Of a stretch of 64,000 nucleotides of DNA, positions 46,774 to 57,178 are shown in pieces. Origin of the DNA: an uncultured Rhodospirillaceae bacterium (GTDB taxonomy: Bacteria > Pseudomonadota > Alphaproteobacteria > Rhodospirillales > Rhodospirillaceae); the NCBI GenBank assembly GCA_943787205.1, contig CALSLN010000004.1, positions 62,001 through 126,000 of the forward strand. Direction: 5' to 3'. Made by a program: the position numbers and the translations under genes. The notes below the pieces were generated by a model. That model worked only from the letters and a program-made list of their open reading frames with translations. It was not told the DNA's origin and did not search any database. Position 1 is the stretch's first letter. Each line of letters opens with the position of its first letter.

Positions 46774-46802
46774 TTGCGGGTCTGACGGCACGCCGCTATA
46801 AG
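46774..46802 (+). promoter_or_regulatory. Promoter of tRNA-Leu
   Basis: TTGCGG (46774-46779) and TATAAG (46797-46802) are spaced by 17 bases. The predicted transcript start falls a few bases upstream of the mature tRNA 5' end at 46819. Confidence 0.65.
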
Positions 46803-46818
46803 GGGCTCGCTGTCACGT

Positions 46819-46905
46819 GCGGGTGTGGCGGAACTGGTAGACGCGCTGGATTCAAAATCCAGTTCCCTTACGGGAGTGTGGGTTCGATTCCCTCCACCCG
46901 CACCA
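46819..46905 (+). tRNA. tRNA-Leu (anticodon CAA)
   Basis: The 87-base gene folds as a class II tRNA. Acceptor strands GCGGGTG and CACCCGC pair fully. The anticodon stem-loop is CTGGA-TTCAAAA-TCCAG with anticodon CAA. A long variable arm (TTCCCTTACGGGAG) follows, then the T-arm GGTTCGATTCC. CCA is encoded at the 3' end. Confidence 0.97.
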
Positions 46906-46976
46906 CTGATGGCCTCGTTCACGGCCCTCTATAATCGCCATCTGTTTAGATGCGGTAAGCTGATTGGTCCCTCAAT

Positions 46977-47348
46977 ATGCGGAATGTCTGTGTCTTATTG
47001 TTACTCGCAGCGATGTGCGTAACGGCTCAAAGCGCCAGTGCAGCCTGTGTAAAAATTGCGCTTCTCGATGTGGCTGGCTCGGTTATCAAGCCAAACGGAT
47101 TGGTTTCGGGAATAAAGATCGGTGGTAAAGCGGTCTTTGTTCAGGGGCTCCCACCCCATGATAGCCAGCGTGAAATTGGGTCTATTAATTGCACGCCTGA
47201 AATTACTCAGGCCATTCAAAGCCTTTACAATTTATCGTGCCGATCAGAGCAAGCCATGCTGCAGGCAGCGGAAAACAATACTCAGCGAGTTAATGTGGTT
47301 CGACAAAGATGCACTGACATGAGGGCTGCTCTTCAATCGAGCAATTAG
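46977..47348 (+). CDS. Small exported hypothetical protein (123 aa)
   Basis: Begins MRNVCVLLLLAAMCVTAQSASAACVK, a signal peptide with likely cleavage after ASA. The mature part of about 100 residues contains four cysteines spread along the chain (ACVK, INCTPE, LSCRSE, QRCTD), consistent with two disulfide bonds in the periplasm. A dsbB gene lies about 1 kb away, though on the other strand. No family is recognised. It follows tRNA-Leu closely and could be read from the same promoter. Confidence 0.65.
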   Translation: MRNVCVLLLLAAMCVTAQSASAACVKIALLDVAGSVIKPNGLVSGIKIGGKAVFVQGLPPHDSQREIGSINCTPEITQAIQSLYNLSCRSEQAMLQAAENNTQRVNVVRQRCTDMRAALQSSN

Positions 47349-47381
47349 CGGCCTCTGTGGCGCGGCTACTTTATTCCAGCT

Positions 47382-48632
47382 CTATAGGTTTCTAAATAAA
47401 CCATCGGACGCGCAGTCTTCGGTGGCTCCGATCATTGCGTCGACAATGATGTTTATGTCTTCCCGTGTGTGAGCTGCGGAAAGGTAAATTGATCGGCTCG
47501 CGTGAAGGGCCACGCCTCGACCGAGAAGGTGAACAAAGAATGCATCATCTATAGGGCCAAGATTGGAGCTTGCGTCATTTCTGTTTGAGGTGGCTCGGTG
47601 TTGCAACATCATTCGAAGCATCGAGCCGTTGCGGATAATGTGCAGCGGCGTATTGGACGAACTCCAATAGGCGTTCAGCGGATCCGTTAAATCAGCGGAT
47701 GATTCTTCAAGTGAGCCGTAAAAGCTTTCACGATTTTCGTGCAGGTAGGACAGGGTTGCCAGGCTAGCCGCTACGCTGAGGGGGTTCCCGGCGAAGGCGC
47801 TGCCTGCAAAGACCGACGACCCATGGTTACTGCGCTCAAAAACTTTCATGATCTCGGCTCGGCCAGCAACGGCTCCGGCTGGCAAACCCCCAGCCATTGC
47901 TTTTCCGTAGGTGACCATGTCGGGTGAAAGGCCAAATTTGCTTTGTCCGCCGCCAAACGCCAGCCTGAAGCCCGTCATAACTTCATCGAGCATGATAACG
48001 ACGCCGCATTCACGGCATGTTGTTTCCAGTTCTTTGAGCCATATCTCACTCTCCACAACGGGAAAGGAGCTTTGAACGGGTTCGACGATGACTGCAGCCA
48101 GTTGACCCTTGAGGTCTCGAATGCGCTGCAACGCTTCCGCGCTTCCGTAACTTAGAGGTTCGACCGTGCTGTCGAGGGCGTCGGGTATGCCGAGGCCGAC
48201 ATGAGCTTTCTTGGATGGATGTTCCGGGTCCGCCGTAATGAGTGCGGCGTCGTGAACGCCATGGTAAGCGCCGCCAAAGACGCCGACGACATCTTTGTTC
48301 GTGTAGGCGCGCGCCGCTCGCATAGCGATGGCAGTCGCTTCTGAGCCTGATGCGCAAAAGAGAATGCGTTCGTTCGCCGGTCCAGCCTGACGAATAAGAT
48401 CGGCCAGCTTGAGTTGGCTGTCGCTGGTTAGCCCGAAGTTCCACCCCTTATGGGCTTGATCAATAATCGCGTTTTGAACGACCGCAGGAGAATGGCCAAT
48501 GATATTGGATCCAAAACCCATGGATAGATCTATGTAATCATTGTTGTCGATGTCGGTGATCCGACATCCGTGAGCTGATTGAATAATGACCTGTGGTGTC
48601 ATGGAGCCGCCCAAGGTTGGTGCGGTCGTCAT
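47382..48632 (-). CDS. Class III aminotransferase, glutamate-1-semialdehyde aminomutase-like, possibly 5'-truncated
   Basis: A 416-residue PLP enzyme. DNNDYIDLSMGFGSNIIGHSPAVV, CASGSEATAIAMRAARAYT and GAYHG bind cofactor phosphate and substrate; MLDEVMTGFR is the aspartate block; and VTYGKAMAGGLPAGAVAG holds the Schiff-base lysine. The relationship is to GSA aminomutase-type class III aminotransferases, but several linker segments differ, so it may act in secondary metabolism rather than heme synthesis. The ATG lies only 21 bases from the end of an IS6-type fragment. The N-terminus looks about ten residues shorter than the family average, so the insertion may have removed the native start and promoter. 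Confidence 0.85.
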   Translation of the reverse strand: MTTAPTLGGSMTPQVIIQSAHGCRITDIDNNDYIDLSMGFGSNIIGHSPAVVQNAIIDQAHKGWNFGLTSDSQLKLADLIRQAGPANERILFCASGSEATAIAMRAARAYTNKDVVGVFGGAYHGVHDAALITADPEHPSKKAHVGLGIPDALDSTVEPLSYGSAEALQRIRDLKGQLAAVIVEPVQSSFPVVESEIWLKELETTCRECGVVIMLDEVMTGFRLAFGGGQSKFGLSPDMVTYGKAMAGGLPAGAVAGRAEIMKVFERSNHGSSVFAGSAFAGNPLSVAASLATLSYLHENRESFYGSLEESSADLTDPLNAYWSSSNTPLHIIRNGSMLRMMLQHRATSNRNDASSNLGPIDDAFFVHLLGRGVALHASRSIYLSAAHTREDINIIVDAMIGATEDCASDGLFRNL

Positions 48633-48652
48633 GATTTTGGAGCGATCGAGAG

Positions 48653-49166
48653 GGCGTTGTCAGAGGAAGTTCGCGTGCTCAAACGTAAGGCCCAGGTTTG
48701 GTATGGGCTAGACGGCGAGCTGACGCCATTCAACTCAGATGCCGCTGCACGATCCGCCTTGAAGGTAGTGGCGTTGTTGAGATGTCGTTCTTTGTTGAAG
48801 TGGTTGTGAACTGAGGCGTGGATGGAGACAAATTTCTGAAGCGATTTCGTGCTCCTGAATTTCCCCATCCCCCGCTCTCGTCGCCTAAATGGCTGATGTG
48901 AGTTTTCTGCTCTGTTATTGAGCCAACGGCCAGTTTCCTGGCGATCCTCAATTCCAATTTGCTTCATTGCCGCGCGATATGATCGGAGTTTGTCGGTCAC
49001 CATCACTTTTGGGCTGCCGTAGCGTCTCATGATCTTGCGCAAGAATGTCAGCGCGGCCTTACGATCTCGTTTCTTGGTGACGAAGGACTCTAACACCTCA
49101 CCTTCGTGATCGACCGCGCGCCATAAGTAATGATTCTCGCCATTGATCTTTACGAACACTTCATCC
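48653..49166. mobile_element. IS6-family element, 5'-truncated remnant
   Basis: This fragment retains one end, GGCGTTGTCAGAGGAA at 48653-48668, one mismatch from the ends of the adjacent complete copy. It carries the 3' part of the transposase gene and stops abruptly at the end of the complete element at 49167. The rest of the fragment, including its other terminus, is missing. It differs from the intact copy at many positions, so it is a related but distinct element rather than a recent duplicate. Confidence 0.85.
48709..49166 (-). pseudogene. IS6-family transposase remnant
   Basis: The C-terminal two-thirds of a DDE transposase: DEVFVKINGENHYLWRAVDHEGEVLESFV, VTDKLRSYRAAMK and NNRAENSHQPFRRRERGM, with the second and third catalytic acids in the latter two regions. 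The N-terminal helix-turn-helix part is absent. Near 48742 a length change relative to the intact copy shifts the last residues out of frame; in the other frame they read VEWRQLAV with a stop at 48709, as in the intact copy. It is not functional. Confidence 0.85.
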
Positions 49167-49182
49167 GGCATTGTCAGAGGAA
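49167..49182 (+). repeat. Left terminal inverted repeat of the IS6-type element
   Basis: GGCATTGTCAGAGGAA, perfectly complementary to the right end at 49961-49976. Confidence 0.9.
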
Positions 49183-49220
49183 GTTCGCGTGCTCAAACGT
49201 AGGTACAGGTTTTGTATGAA

Positions 49221-49919
49221 CTAGACAGCTAGCTGACGCCATTCAACCAATGCTGCTGCACGATCCGCCTTGAAGGTATTGGCGTTATTGAGATGTCTTT
49301 CTTTGTTAAAGTGGTTGTGAACTGAGGCGTGGATGGAAACAAATTTCTGAAGCGATTTCGTGCTCCTGAATTTCCCCATCCCTCGCTCTCGTCGCCTAAA
49401 TGGCTGATGTGAGTTTTCTGCTCTGTTATTGAGCCAACGGCCAGTTTCCTGGCGATCTTCAATTCCAATTTTCTTCATCGCCGCGCGATAGGAACGAAGT
49501 TTGTCCGTCACGATGACCTTGGGACGGCCATACCGTTTCATAACCTTGCGCAGAAACGTCAAAGCAGCCTTGCGATCCCGTGTCTTTGTAACGAAGGATT
49601 CAAGCACTTCGCCTTCATGGTCGACTGCGCGCCATAGATAATGGTTATCACCACCAATTTTCACGAACACCTCGTCAAAATGCCAACGCCATTGTGTATG
49701 AGATGCTCTCGGTAATGAACGCTTCTTCTTAATTTCGGCAGCAAAGAGTGGGCCAAACCGGTTCCACCAGAAACGGACTGTCTCGTAGCTTACGTCTATC
49801 CCTCGCTCATGAAGCAGGTCTTCGACTTGCCTCAGCGAAAGCGGAAACCGGGCATACATCATCACGGCCAGGCGGATGATCTCTTGAGAAGTCTTGAAGT
49901 ATTTAAATGGATTTTTCAT
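49221..49919 (-). CDS. IS6-family transposase
   Basis: A 232-residue DDE transposase, full length for IS6 family members. The N-terminal region SQEIIRLAVMMYARFPLSLRQVEDLLHERGIDVSYETVRFWWNRFG carries the helix-turn-helix. The catalytic triad lies in WHFDEVFVKIGG (D), VIVTDKLRSYRAAMK (D) and NNRAENSHQPFRRRERGM (E). The frame is intact and the element has both ends, so it may be active. ISs of this type move by replicative transposition and often delete or invert neighbouring DNA. Confidence 0.95.
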   Translation of the reverse strand: MKNPFKYFKTSQEIIRLAVMMYARFPLSLRQVEDLLHERGIDVSYETVRFWWNRFGPLFAAEIKKKRSLPRASHTQWRWHFDEVFVKIGGDNHYLWRAVDHEGEVLESFVTKTRDRKAALTFLRKVMKRYGRPKVIVTDKLRSYRAAMKKIGIEDRQETGRWLNNRAENSHQPFRRRERGMGKFRSTKSLQKFVSIHASVHNHFNKERHLNNANTFKADRAAALVEWRQLAV

Positions 49920-49960
49920 CCGAGGACGCTATGAGACACTAACCGGCAACTCAAGCCGTT

Positions 49961-49976
49961 TTCCTCTGACAATGCC
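49961..49976 (-). repeat. Right terminal inverted repeat of the IS6-type element
   Basis: TTCCTCTGACAATGCC, the inverse complement of the left end at 49167-49182. Confidence 0.9.
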
Positions 49977-50191
49977 TTCCCTACCAAGTAAGGGGACGCG
50001 ACCCCTATTCTTGGATCAACCTATAGAGGAAATTTGGGGAAATTCTAAATACCTATGCGGTTCAAGGGGTTAGCGGATGTCGAGGCAGCTTTGAGCGCAT
50101 TTTCTTTACCGTCTATCTGCAGTTGGCTAAAACCGCGCCATATAGATACACCGTATGAGCGCGGCGCTCGGACGCAGAAGGGATAAATCCA

Positions 50192-51063
50192 TTGGCGAAC
50201 AGTAGAACCTATGTGGCTCTTGATGGCCTGACCCTTCATTACGTTGATTATGCTGGCCCAAGCACAGGGGTGCCTGTTGTCTGCTTGCCAGGATTGACCA
50301 GAAACGCGCGTGATTTTTCTGCTCTAAGCCGCGCATTTAAGCCAAAGCCGCCGCGTTTTGTGCCTCGAATTCAGAGGGCGCGGAGAGTCTCAGTGGGATA
50401 CGGATGTCTCCCATTATCAGGCACCACAGTATGTTGCGGATACATTGCTTCTTTTGCAGAAAGAAAAACTGAACCGTGTCATCGTCGTTGGCACATCCCT
50501 TGGCGGCATTGTTGGAACCGGCATCGCGATGGTCAATCCGGCCTTGCTGGCTGGCATGGTGCTCAATGACATCGGTCCCGTCATTGATCCGGCTGGCTTG
50601 GAGCGCATCGGCGGCTATCTTGGGCATGGTGCGGAGTGGCCGACGTGGGAAGAGGCTGCGTCTAAGCTCAAAGAGGTGAATGCGGTCGTCTATCCGACCT
50701 TCACGGATCAGGATTGGTTGGACTACGCTAAGAAGACATGTCGGGAAACCGAAGATGGCTTGATCACGCAAGATTACGATCCTGCTCTCTCTCAAGGGTT
50801 CGCATCCGATAGCGCGGCGAACGTTGAATTATGGGGAGGTGTTCGACGCCCTGGCTGATGTGCCGGCGTTGCTGCTTCGGGGGGCGCTCTCTGACCTTTT
50901 GTCCGAGGAAACAGCGCAGAAAATGGAAGCGCGCCTACCCAAGCTGGGTCTGGTTACAATCGCTGACCGTGGCCATGTACCAACATTGGAAGAGGCGGAT
51001 GCCCTTTCTGCCATTGAGGCTTTTGTCGCCGAGGTAGATACTCTCAGTCATCCCTCAACCTGA
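50192..51063 (+). CDS. Alpha/beta hydrolase, two frameshifts
   Basis: Three overlapping frames encode one hydrolase of about 290 residues. Piece 1, from TTG 50192: MANSRTYVALDGLTLHYVDYAG, VVCLPGLTRNARDFSAL. Piece 2: LEFRGRGESQWDTDVSHY, VVGTSLGGIVGTGIAM with the nucleophilic serine, MVLNDIGPVIDP. Piece 3: FDALADVPALLLRGALSDLLSEETA, DRGHVPTLEE with the catalytic histidine. The first break lies near 50340-50350. The second is at the GGGG run 50833-50836, where dropping one G joins ELW to EVFDALADVP. Start at TTG 50192 is provisional. The substrate is unknown; the family resembles 2-hydroxymuconate-type and ester hydrolases. Confidence 0.8.
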
Positions 51064-51084
51064 GCCGCGCGGAGCGTATTCCGT

Positions 51085-53299
51085 ATGACCACTGCAGAAA
51101 TTGATTTCAGCACCACAACGTCAATTAAACCAGTTGGCCGCCGTCGTGTCTTGAAGGTGATGGCTTTGGCTGGCGGTGGTCTTGTGCTCGGCGTTCCTAG
51201 GCTCAAGGCACAACCAGCCTTTGATCCAGAAACCTGGCCAGGCAAACCGTCTGACGCCTTTGAATATTGGATTGAAATCTCACCTGATAACGCGATCACG
51301 GTCTTCATTCATTTGGCCGAGATGGGGCAGGGCATCACCACGTCTGTGGCGATGCTGGTGGCGGAAGAATTAGAAGCGGATTGGAAAGACATCCGAGTGC
51401 AGTTCGCACCGAATGGTCGCGCTTACTACAACCGAGGCTACGGCGGCCCGCTCGAAAGCACCGGCAGTTCGGCCTCGATCCAAGGGGCCTTTGGGCACAG
51501 CCGAGAGGTGGGGGGCGAATGCCCGTGAAATGTTGCGCTTGGCTGCTGCGAAGCTCTGGACTGTTCCTGTCTCCGAGACCCGCGCCGCGCTTAGCCATAT
51601 TCATCACGATGCGACGGGACGCCATGCGTCATACGGAAATTTAGCTGAGTCCGCAGCGCAAAAAACGCCGCCCAACGATATTTTACTGAAACCGAAATCT
51701 GAATGGTCGATCGTCGGCAAACCACAACAGCGCCTTGATACGCCGTCAAAAGTTGATGGGGTCAGCAATATTTGGGGGCCGACGTTCAGTTCGATGGACT
51801 GCTGACTGCTGCGATTCGCCATTGCCCGTCTTATGACGGCAGCTTGGTCAGCGTTGACCCCTGCTCCGGCTCTTGCCCTTAAGGGGGTCGAGCACGTGAT
51901 TACGCTGGACAATGCGGTCGCCGTTCTGGCTGGCGGGTACTGGCAAGCGCAAAAAGGCTTGGAGGCTTTAGGCCCTATTTGGGATCTCGGTCCCCGTTCC
52001 GATTACGATATGGCGGCGCTGGAAAGCGACCTGGAGGCAGGCATTAATCGCTCTGACCTCCCCGTTATTCGCGAGGGTGGCGATATGGATGCCGCGTTCG
52101 AATATGCGGACTCCGTCTATGAACAAACATTCTCCGTGCCGTATCTTGCGCATGTGTGTATGGAGCCCATGAATGCCACCGCATGGGTCCGGGACGACGG
52201 CGTTGAAATTTGGATGCCGGGCCAAGGGCATTCCCTTGTTGTTGATGATGTATCGGCTTTGCTTGGCGTTGAGAAAGAGACCGTTCGTGTGCACCGGACC
52301 TTTCTTGGTGGTGGCTTTGGGCGACGTGGTGAGGCTGATTTGCCCGTGCAAGCGGCGTACTTATCAAAGGAGGCCGGTGGCCGTCCGGTCAAATTGATCT
52401 GGTCACGGGAAGAGGATGTGCGCCGCGATTTCTTCCGGCCTGCCGCAAGAGCACGCATTCAAATTGCGCTGGGCGAAGATGGTTTGCCAATCGGGCTGGA
52501 TGTCGTCGAGGCGGTTCCGTCCATCAATAAACGGCGTTTTCCGAATTTCATTAAAGATAGCAAGGACCCCGGCGCGTTCTCTGGATTTCTAGATAGTCCG
52601 TATCCGTTGGATCATCATCGCATCCGCTATGCGATGGTTGAGAACGGCGTGCCTGTTGGGTATTGGCGGTCGGTCAGCCACAGCCAGAATGTCTTCTTTA
52701 TGGAAGCGATGGTGAATGAGCTGGCTCAACGTGCCGGCATCAATGGCCTGGAATACCGCCGTCGATGGCTGGCGGACAACCCGCGCATTCTTAAAGTTTT
52801 AGACGCACTCGAAGAGATGAGCGCTTATAGTGAAGCGCCGGAAGACGGGATCAGCAAGGGCGTCGCCCTAAATGCGTCCCACAATTCGATTTGTGCGCAC
52901 GTCATTCATATTTCTTCTGACAGCGGCACCGGTTTCCAGGTTGAGCGTATCGATTGTGTCATTGATCCGGGCGTTGCCGTGAATCCAGATGGTGTCGTTG
53001 CCCAGGTTGAAAGTCAGGCATTGGATGGTTTGTCTGCCGCGTTGTTCGGTAAAATCCATATTAAAAATGGCGGTGCTGCGGACAGTAACTTTGATACCGT
53101 CCGTATGCTGCGGATTGCCGAAGCGCCAATCGTGAATGTTCGAGTTTTGGAATGGGACAGTGCGTCACCGGGCGGCATGGGTGAGCCTGCGTTGCCATCT
53201 ATAGCCCCCGCGTTAACCGATGCCATTTATCAGGCAACAGGACAACGTATCCGAAGTCTGCCTGTGGTGGACAATGGGCTCGAGGTCGCCAGTGCATAA
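51085..53299 (+). CDS. Molybdopterin-binding oxidoreductase large subunit (isoquinoline 1-oxidoreductase beta/xanthine dehydrogenase type), three frameshifts
   Basis: A xanthine-dehydrogenase-family large subunit of about 737 residues, the usual size of IorB-like proteins. A Tat-like signal (VGRRRVLKVMALAGGGLVLG) indicates periplasmic export. Key blocks: AEMGQGITTSVAMLVAEEL, GGGFGRRGEADLPVQAAYLS, VGYWRSVSHSQNVFFMEAM, and GMGEPALPSIAPALTDAI with the catalytic glutamate. The frame breaks at three runs: six G at 51510-51515 (one too many), about 51774-51778, and CCCC at 51858-51861 (one too many; dropping a C gives SVDPAPALALKGVEH). The small [2Fe-2S] subunit normally encoded beside it is absent from the window. 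Confidence 0.85.
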
Positions 53300-53311
53300 A
53301 AGTGTAATAGC

Positions 53312-54162
53312 CTAAGACGTCGGTAGACCGCGACGAAGCAGTGTCGCCAACACCGTCATACGGCAGATGTTTGGCGGAAACTGATTGATTAAGTTCTTAA
53401 GTGCGGTCGTCGTTGATGGGTCTGGTGTGTCCAGGTCCTGGAGCGGTAGAGTTTTGTAGAAGGATTGAGCAACAGCTTCACCGGCAGACAACATCTGCTG
53501 CGCAGCGGCTTCAAAGGTGCCACCGCTCAGCACCGGGTCTAGGGCCGGTTTAAGGCGTTCAAGAAAACCAGGCCAGCCACCGAAGTGGCGATACAGAGAC
53601 GGTATAACGCCGGTGTCTCCGCCGTGGATTTGTCGCGCCAAACTATTCAACGCGCTTTGTGTGGCTGCTGGCGCGTTAAGTGGATCTGTCATGGGTAGAA
53701 GGTCACGCAATCCCTGCGGTTTCAGAAGCGCACTTTCCTTGAGGGCGGGAACGCGATTCACGCCAGGCCCTTGTGGTGTGGCGTCGAGCGCAAGGTCAAT
53801 GATCTTTAACCCGATTAAGTTCATGGGATTGGCGCGACCATAGGTATCGAGTACGCGGTCGATATCGCTGACGTCAGATGATGAGAGACTCGCCTCTGCA
53901 ATGGGTTGGCTTAAGTCAGCCCGATGACCAGGCATGACCTCGGCCGTTAACTCTTCGGCTGCGTTTGGAATTTCGCCGTTGATGTATAAGGGGCGAATCG
54001 TACCCCAGGCCCATAACAGGCACCCTGGTACGGTTGCCCATGTTTGCGAAAGATCAGGTTGACGATGGGCACGCCAATAACGGCGCGGATGTCATCGTAC
54101 AAGGCAGCGGTTTCACCAACCGCATCGCCTTCTTTTACTTCTGGGAGAGCAGATTTGGCCAA
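53312..54162 (-). CDS. DehI-type halocarboxylic acid dehalogenase family protein, frameshifted
   Basis: A protein of about 283 residues resembling DehI, the non-stereospecific 2-haloacid dehalogenase of two similar repeats. Repeat 1: YDDIRAVIGVPIVNLIFRKH followed in another frame by ATVPGCLLWAWGTIRPLYING. Repeat 2: DRVLDTYGRANPMNLIGLKIIDLAL and GVIPSLYRHFGGWPGFLERLKPAL. The break is near 54035-54040, where adding one base gives KHWATVPG. The match to both repeats is good by memory, but whether it dehalogenates is not known; many family members have no tested activity. It starts (TTG) 15 bases after the EAL protein stop on the same strand and is convergent with the molybdoenzyme gene. Confidence 0.75.
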
Positions 54163-54177
54163 TGGATACGCAACCGC

Positions 54178-55818
54178 TTAGGCCGGCATCAGGCTTGATT
54201 GCCGCAGCAGTTCTTCCATTTCAAAACCGGTAATCGGCCGGGAATAGAAGTAGTCTTGAATGATGTCGCAGCCGTGCTCGCGCAGGAAGTCCACATGCTC
54301 TAGAATTTCAGCGCCTTCGGCGACGACTTCTAAGTCGAGGCCTTTTGACAGGCCGATAATGGCGCGTGCAATTTCAGCAGTGTTTTGGTTTTCCTGCACA
54401 TCGTGCACGAACGCCCGGTCAATTTTCAGCGTCGTAATTGGGAACCGGCCGAGATAACTCAAGCTGGAATAGCCAGTGCCGAAATCATCGATCGCTAAGC
54501 CGCAGCCTAAGTCACGCATCTGCTGCATCTTGGCGATTGAGGCGTCGACGTTATCCATCAACATGCTCTCAGTGATCTCAAGCTCTAGCCAACGTGGGTG
54601 TAAGCCAGAATCATTCAACGCACTGACAACACGGTCGTATATGTCGGGTGAGCGGAACTGATGGGGAGAAACGTTTACAGCCATACGGACAGGGTCATAG
54701 CCCTTGTCCTGCCAGTCTTTATTCTGGAAGCAAGCGCGGCGGAGAACCCAATTTCCAATGTCCTGGATCATGCCGTCTTCAGGATCCATCCAGCGCACGA
54801 GGGCTTCACAGCCTTTGACTTTCTCCGTGTCCGGATTGACCTTCGGTTGGTAATATAGAACGTAGTGGTCTTTCTCGAGCGCAATGCGCATCTTTCTTTC
54901 AAGTTCAAGACGGGCTTTGGCTTTGGCGTTCATGTCACTGGCGAAGAACTGGTATTGATTTCCGCCGAGGCTCTTGGCGTGCTGCATAGCGCTGAGGCTA
55001 TCTTTCAGCAGGACGTCAAAATCTTCGCCGTCAGCGGGCCAAATGCTGATGCCGATCGACATCGTGATTCGCACGTCTTCATTCGCAACCTTAAAGATTT
55101 GTTCTGTCGCATGCAGAACCTTCTCTGCGACGATGACGCTGTCATCAATGGCGGCGATCGGCGTCACGACGGCAAATTTATCACCGTCTAACCGAGCCGC
55201 GGTATCACTTTGACGAATGACTTCAAGCAAGCGCTCTGACATTTCTTTGAGCATGTCGTCGCCCACTGAGAACCCGAGCGCGTCATTTATGAACGTAAAC
55301 TTATCGATCCCCATCACCAGCAGGGCGATGGATTTGTCTGTCCGCCGGGCGTTGAGGATGGCTTGGTCAACACGATCAGAGAGGAGGCTGCGATCTGGGA
55401 GCCCCGTCAGGCTGTCATGCCCGACCCTCTTTTTCGTCGATTCGGACTCAGCATCTGTTTGAAACGTGTCCGATAGGATTACAGCGAGAAACTGTGATGC
55501 CGAGCCGTCGTCTTTCAGAACGGGCGTCATGCTCAGGCTGTGGACTTGAGCTTTGCCATCTGCGTGCTTAGAGCGCACGGATTGGTATTCTTGAATGGCG
55601 CCATTGTTCTGCGCCCACAGGCCATCGCAAAAATCAGCATCGTTGTGGTCTTCAAAAAGGGTGCGCGCGTCTTTCCCTGCAAGTTCCACGCGGGTGTAGC
55701 CCGTTAGACGCTCGAACGCATCATTGACCTGGGCAATCGCTCCAGATTGGTCTGTGACCATGACGGCGTCGCTGGTGGCGCTGAGCATCGCCTCAAAAAG
55801 TGCTTTGGAATCTGGCAT
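54178..55818 (-). CDS. PAS-GGDEF-EAL protein, probably a c-di-GMP phosphodiesterase
   Basis: About 546 residues. A PAS domain (residues 1-120, FEAMLSATSDAVMVTDQSGAIAQVNDAFERLTGYTRVEL), then GGDEF (from DSLTGLPDRSLLSDRVDQA), then EAL. The GGDEF active-site motif reads LDGDKF, so diguanylate cyclase activity is unlikely. The EAL domain keeps EALVRW, NVSP, LELEITES, DDFGTGYSSL, TLKID and EVVAEGAE, suggesting active hydrolysis of c-di-GMP. After RWMDPEDG the chain jumps to MIQDIGNWVLRRAC: about 16 residues usually lying there (the PAEFIPLAE-type loop) are missing without a frame change. An ATG six codons downstream of the frame opening (GTG 55836) is taken as start. Confidence 0.88.
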   Translation of the reverse strand: MPDSKALFEAMLSATSDAVMVTDQSGAIAQVNDAFERLTGYTRVELAGKDARTLFEDHNDADFCDGLWAQNNGAIQEYQSVRSKHADGKAQVHSLSMTPVLKDDGSASQFLAVILSDTFQTDAESESTKKRVGHDSLTGLPDRSLLSDRVDQAILNARRTDKSIALLVMGIDKFTFINDALGFSVGDDMLKEMSERLLEVIRQSDTAARLDGDKFAVVTPIAAIDDSVIVAEKVLHATEQIFKVANEDVRITMSIGISIWPADGEDFDVLLKDSLSAMQHAKSLGGNQYQFFASDMNAKAKARLELERKMRIALEKDHYVLYYQPKVNPDTEKVKGCEALVRWMDPEDGMIQDIGNWVLRRACFQNKDWQDKGYDPVRMAVNVSPHQFRSPDIYDRVVSALNDSGLHPRWLELEITESMLMDNVDASIAKMQQMRDLGCGLAIDDFGTGYSSLSYLGRFPITTLKIDRAFVHDVQENQNTAEIARAIIGLSKGLDLEVVAEGAEILEHVDFLREHGCDIIQDYFYSRPITGFEMEELLRQSSLMPA

Positions 55819-55864
55819 GCCCTGGTAGAGCCTCACGTTCTAAGAAATATGATCCCCAATGTAA

Positions 55865-57107
<1,243 letters not shown>

Positions 57108-57178
57108 GGCGCAAGGCTACGCGTTTAATTCGGCCTCATTTTTTTTTGATGACTCCCAGTATTTAGGACTCAACACGT

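Larger units (their letters stand above)
49167..49976. mobile_element. Complete IS6-family insertion sequence (810 bp)
   Basis: Bounded by perfect 16-base terminal inverted repeats GGCATTGTCAGAGGAA (49167-49182) and TTCCTCTGACAATGCC (49961-49976), and filled by one transposase gene, as in IS6/IS26-type elements. The flanks CTTCATCC and TTCCCTAC do not form the eight-base target duplication expected of a simple insertion. That suggests recombination or deletion after insertion. The left end abuts an older IS6-type remnant. Confidence 0.92.

Noticed and set aside
49151..49984. Target-site duplication around the intact IS6-type element
   Set aside because: The eight bases on either side (CTTCATCC and TTCCCTAC) do not match.
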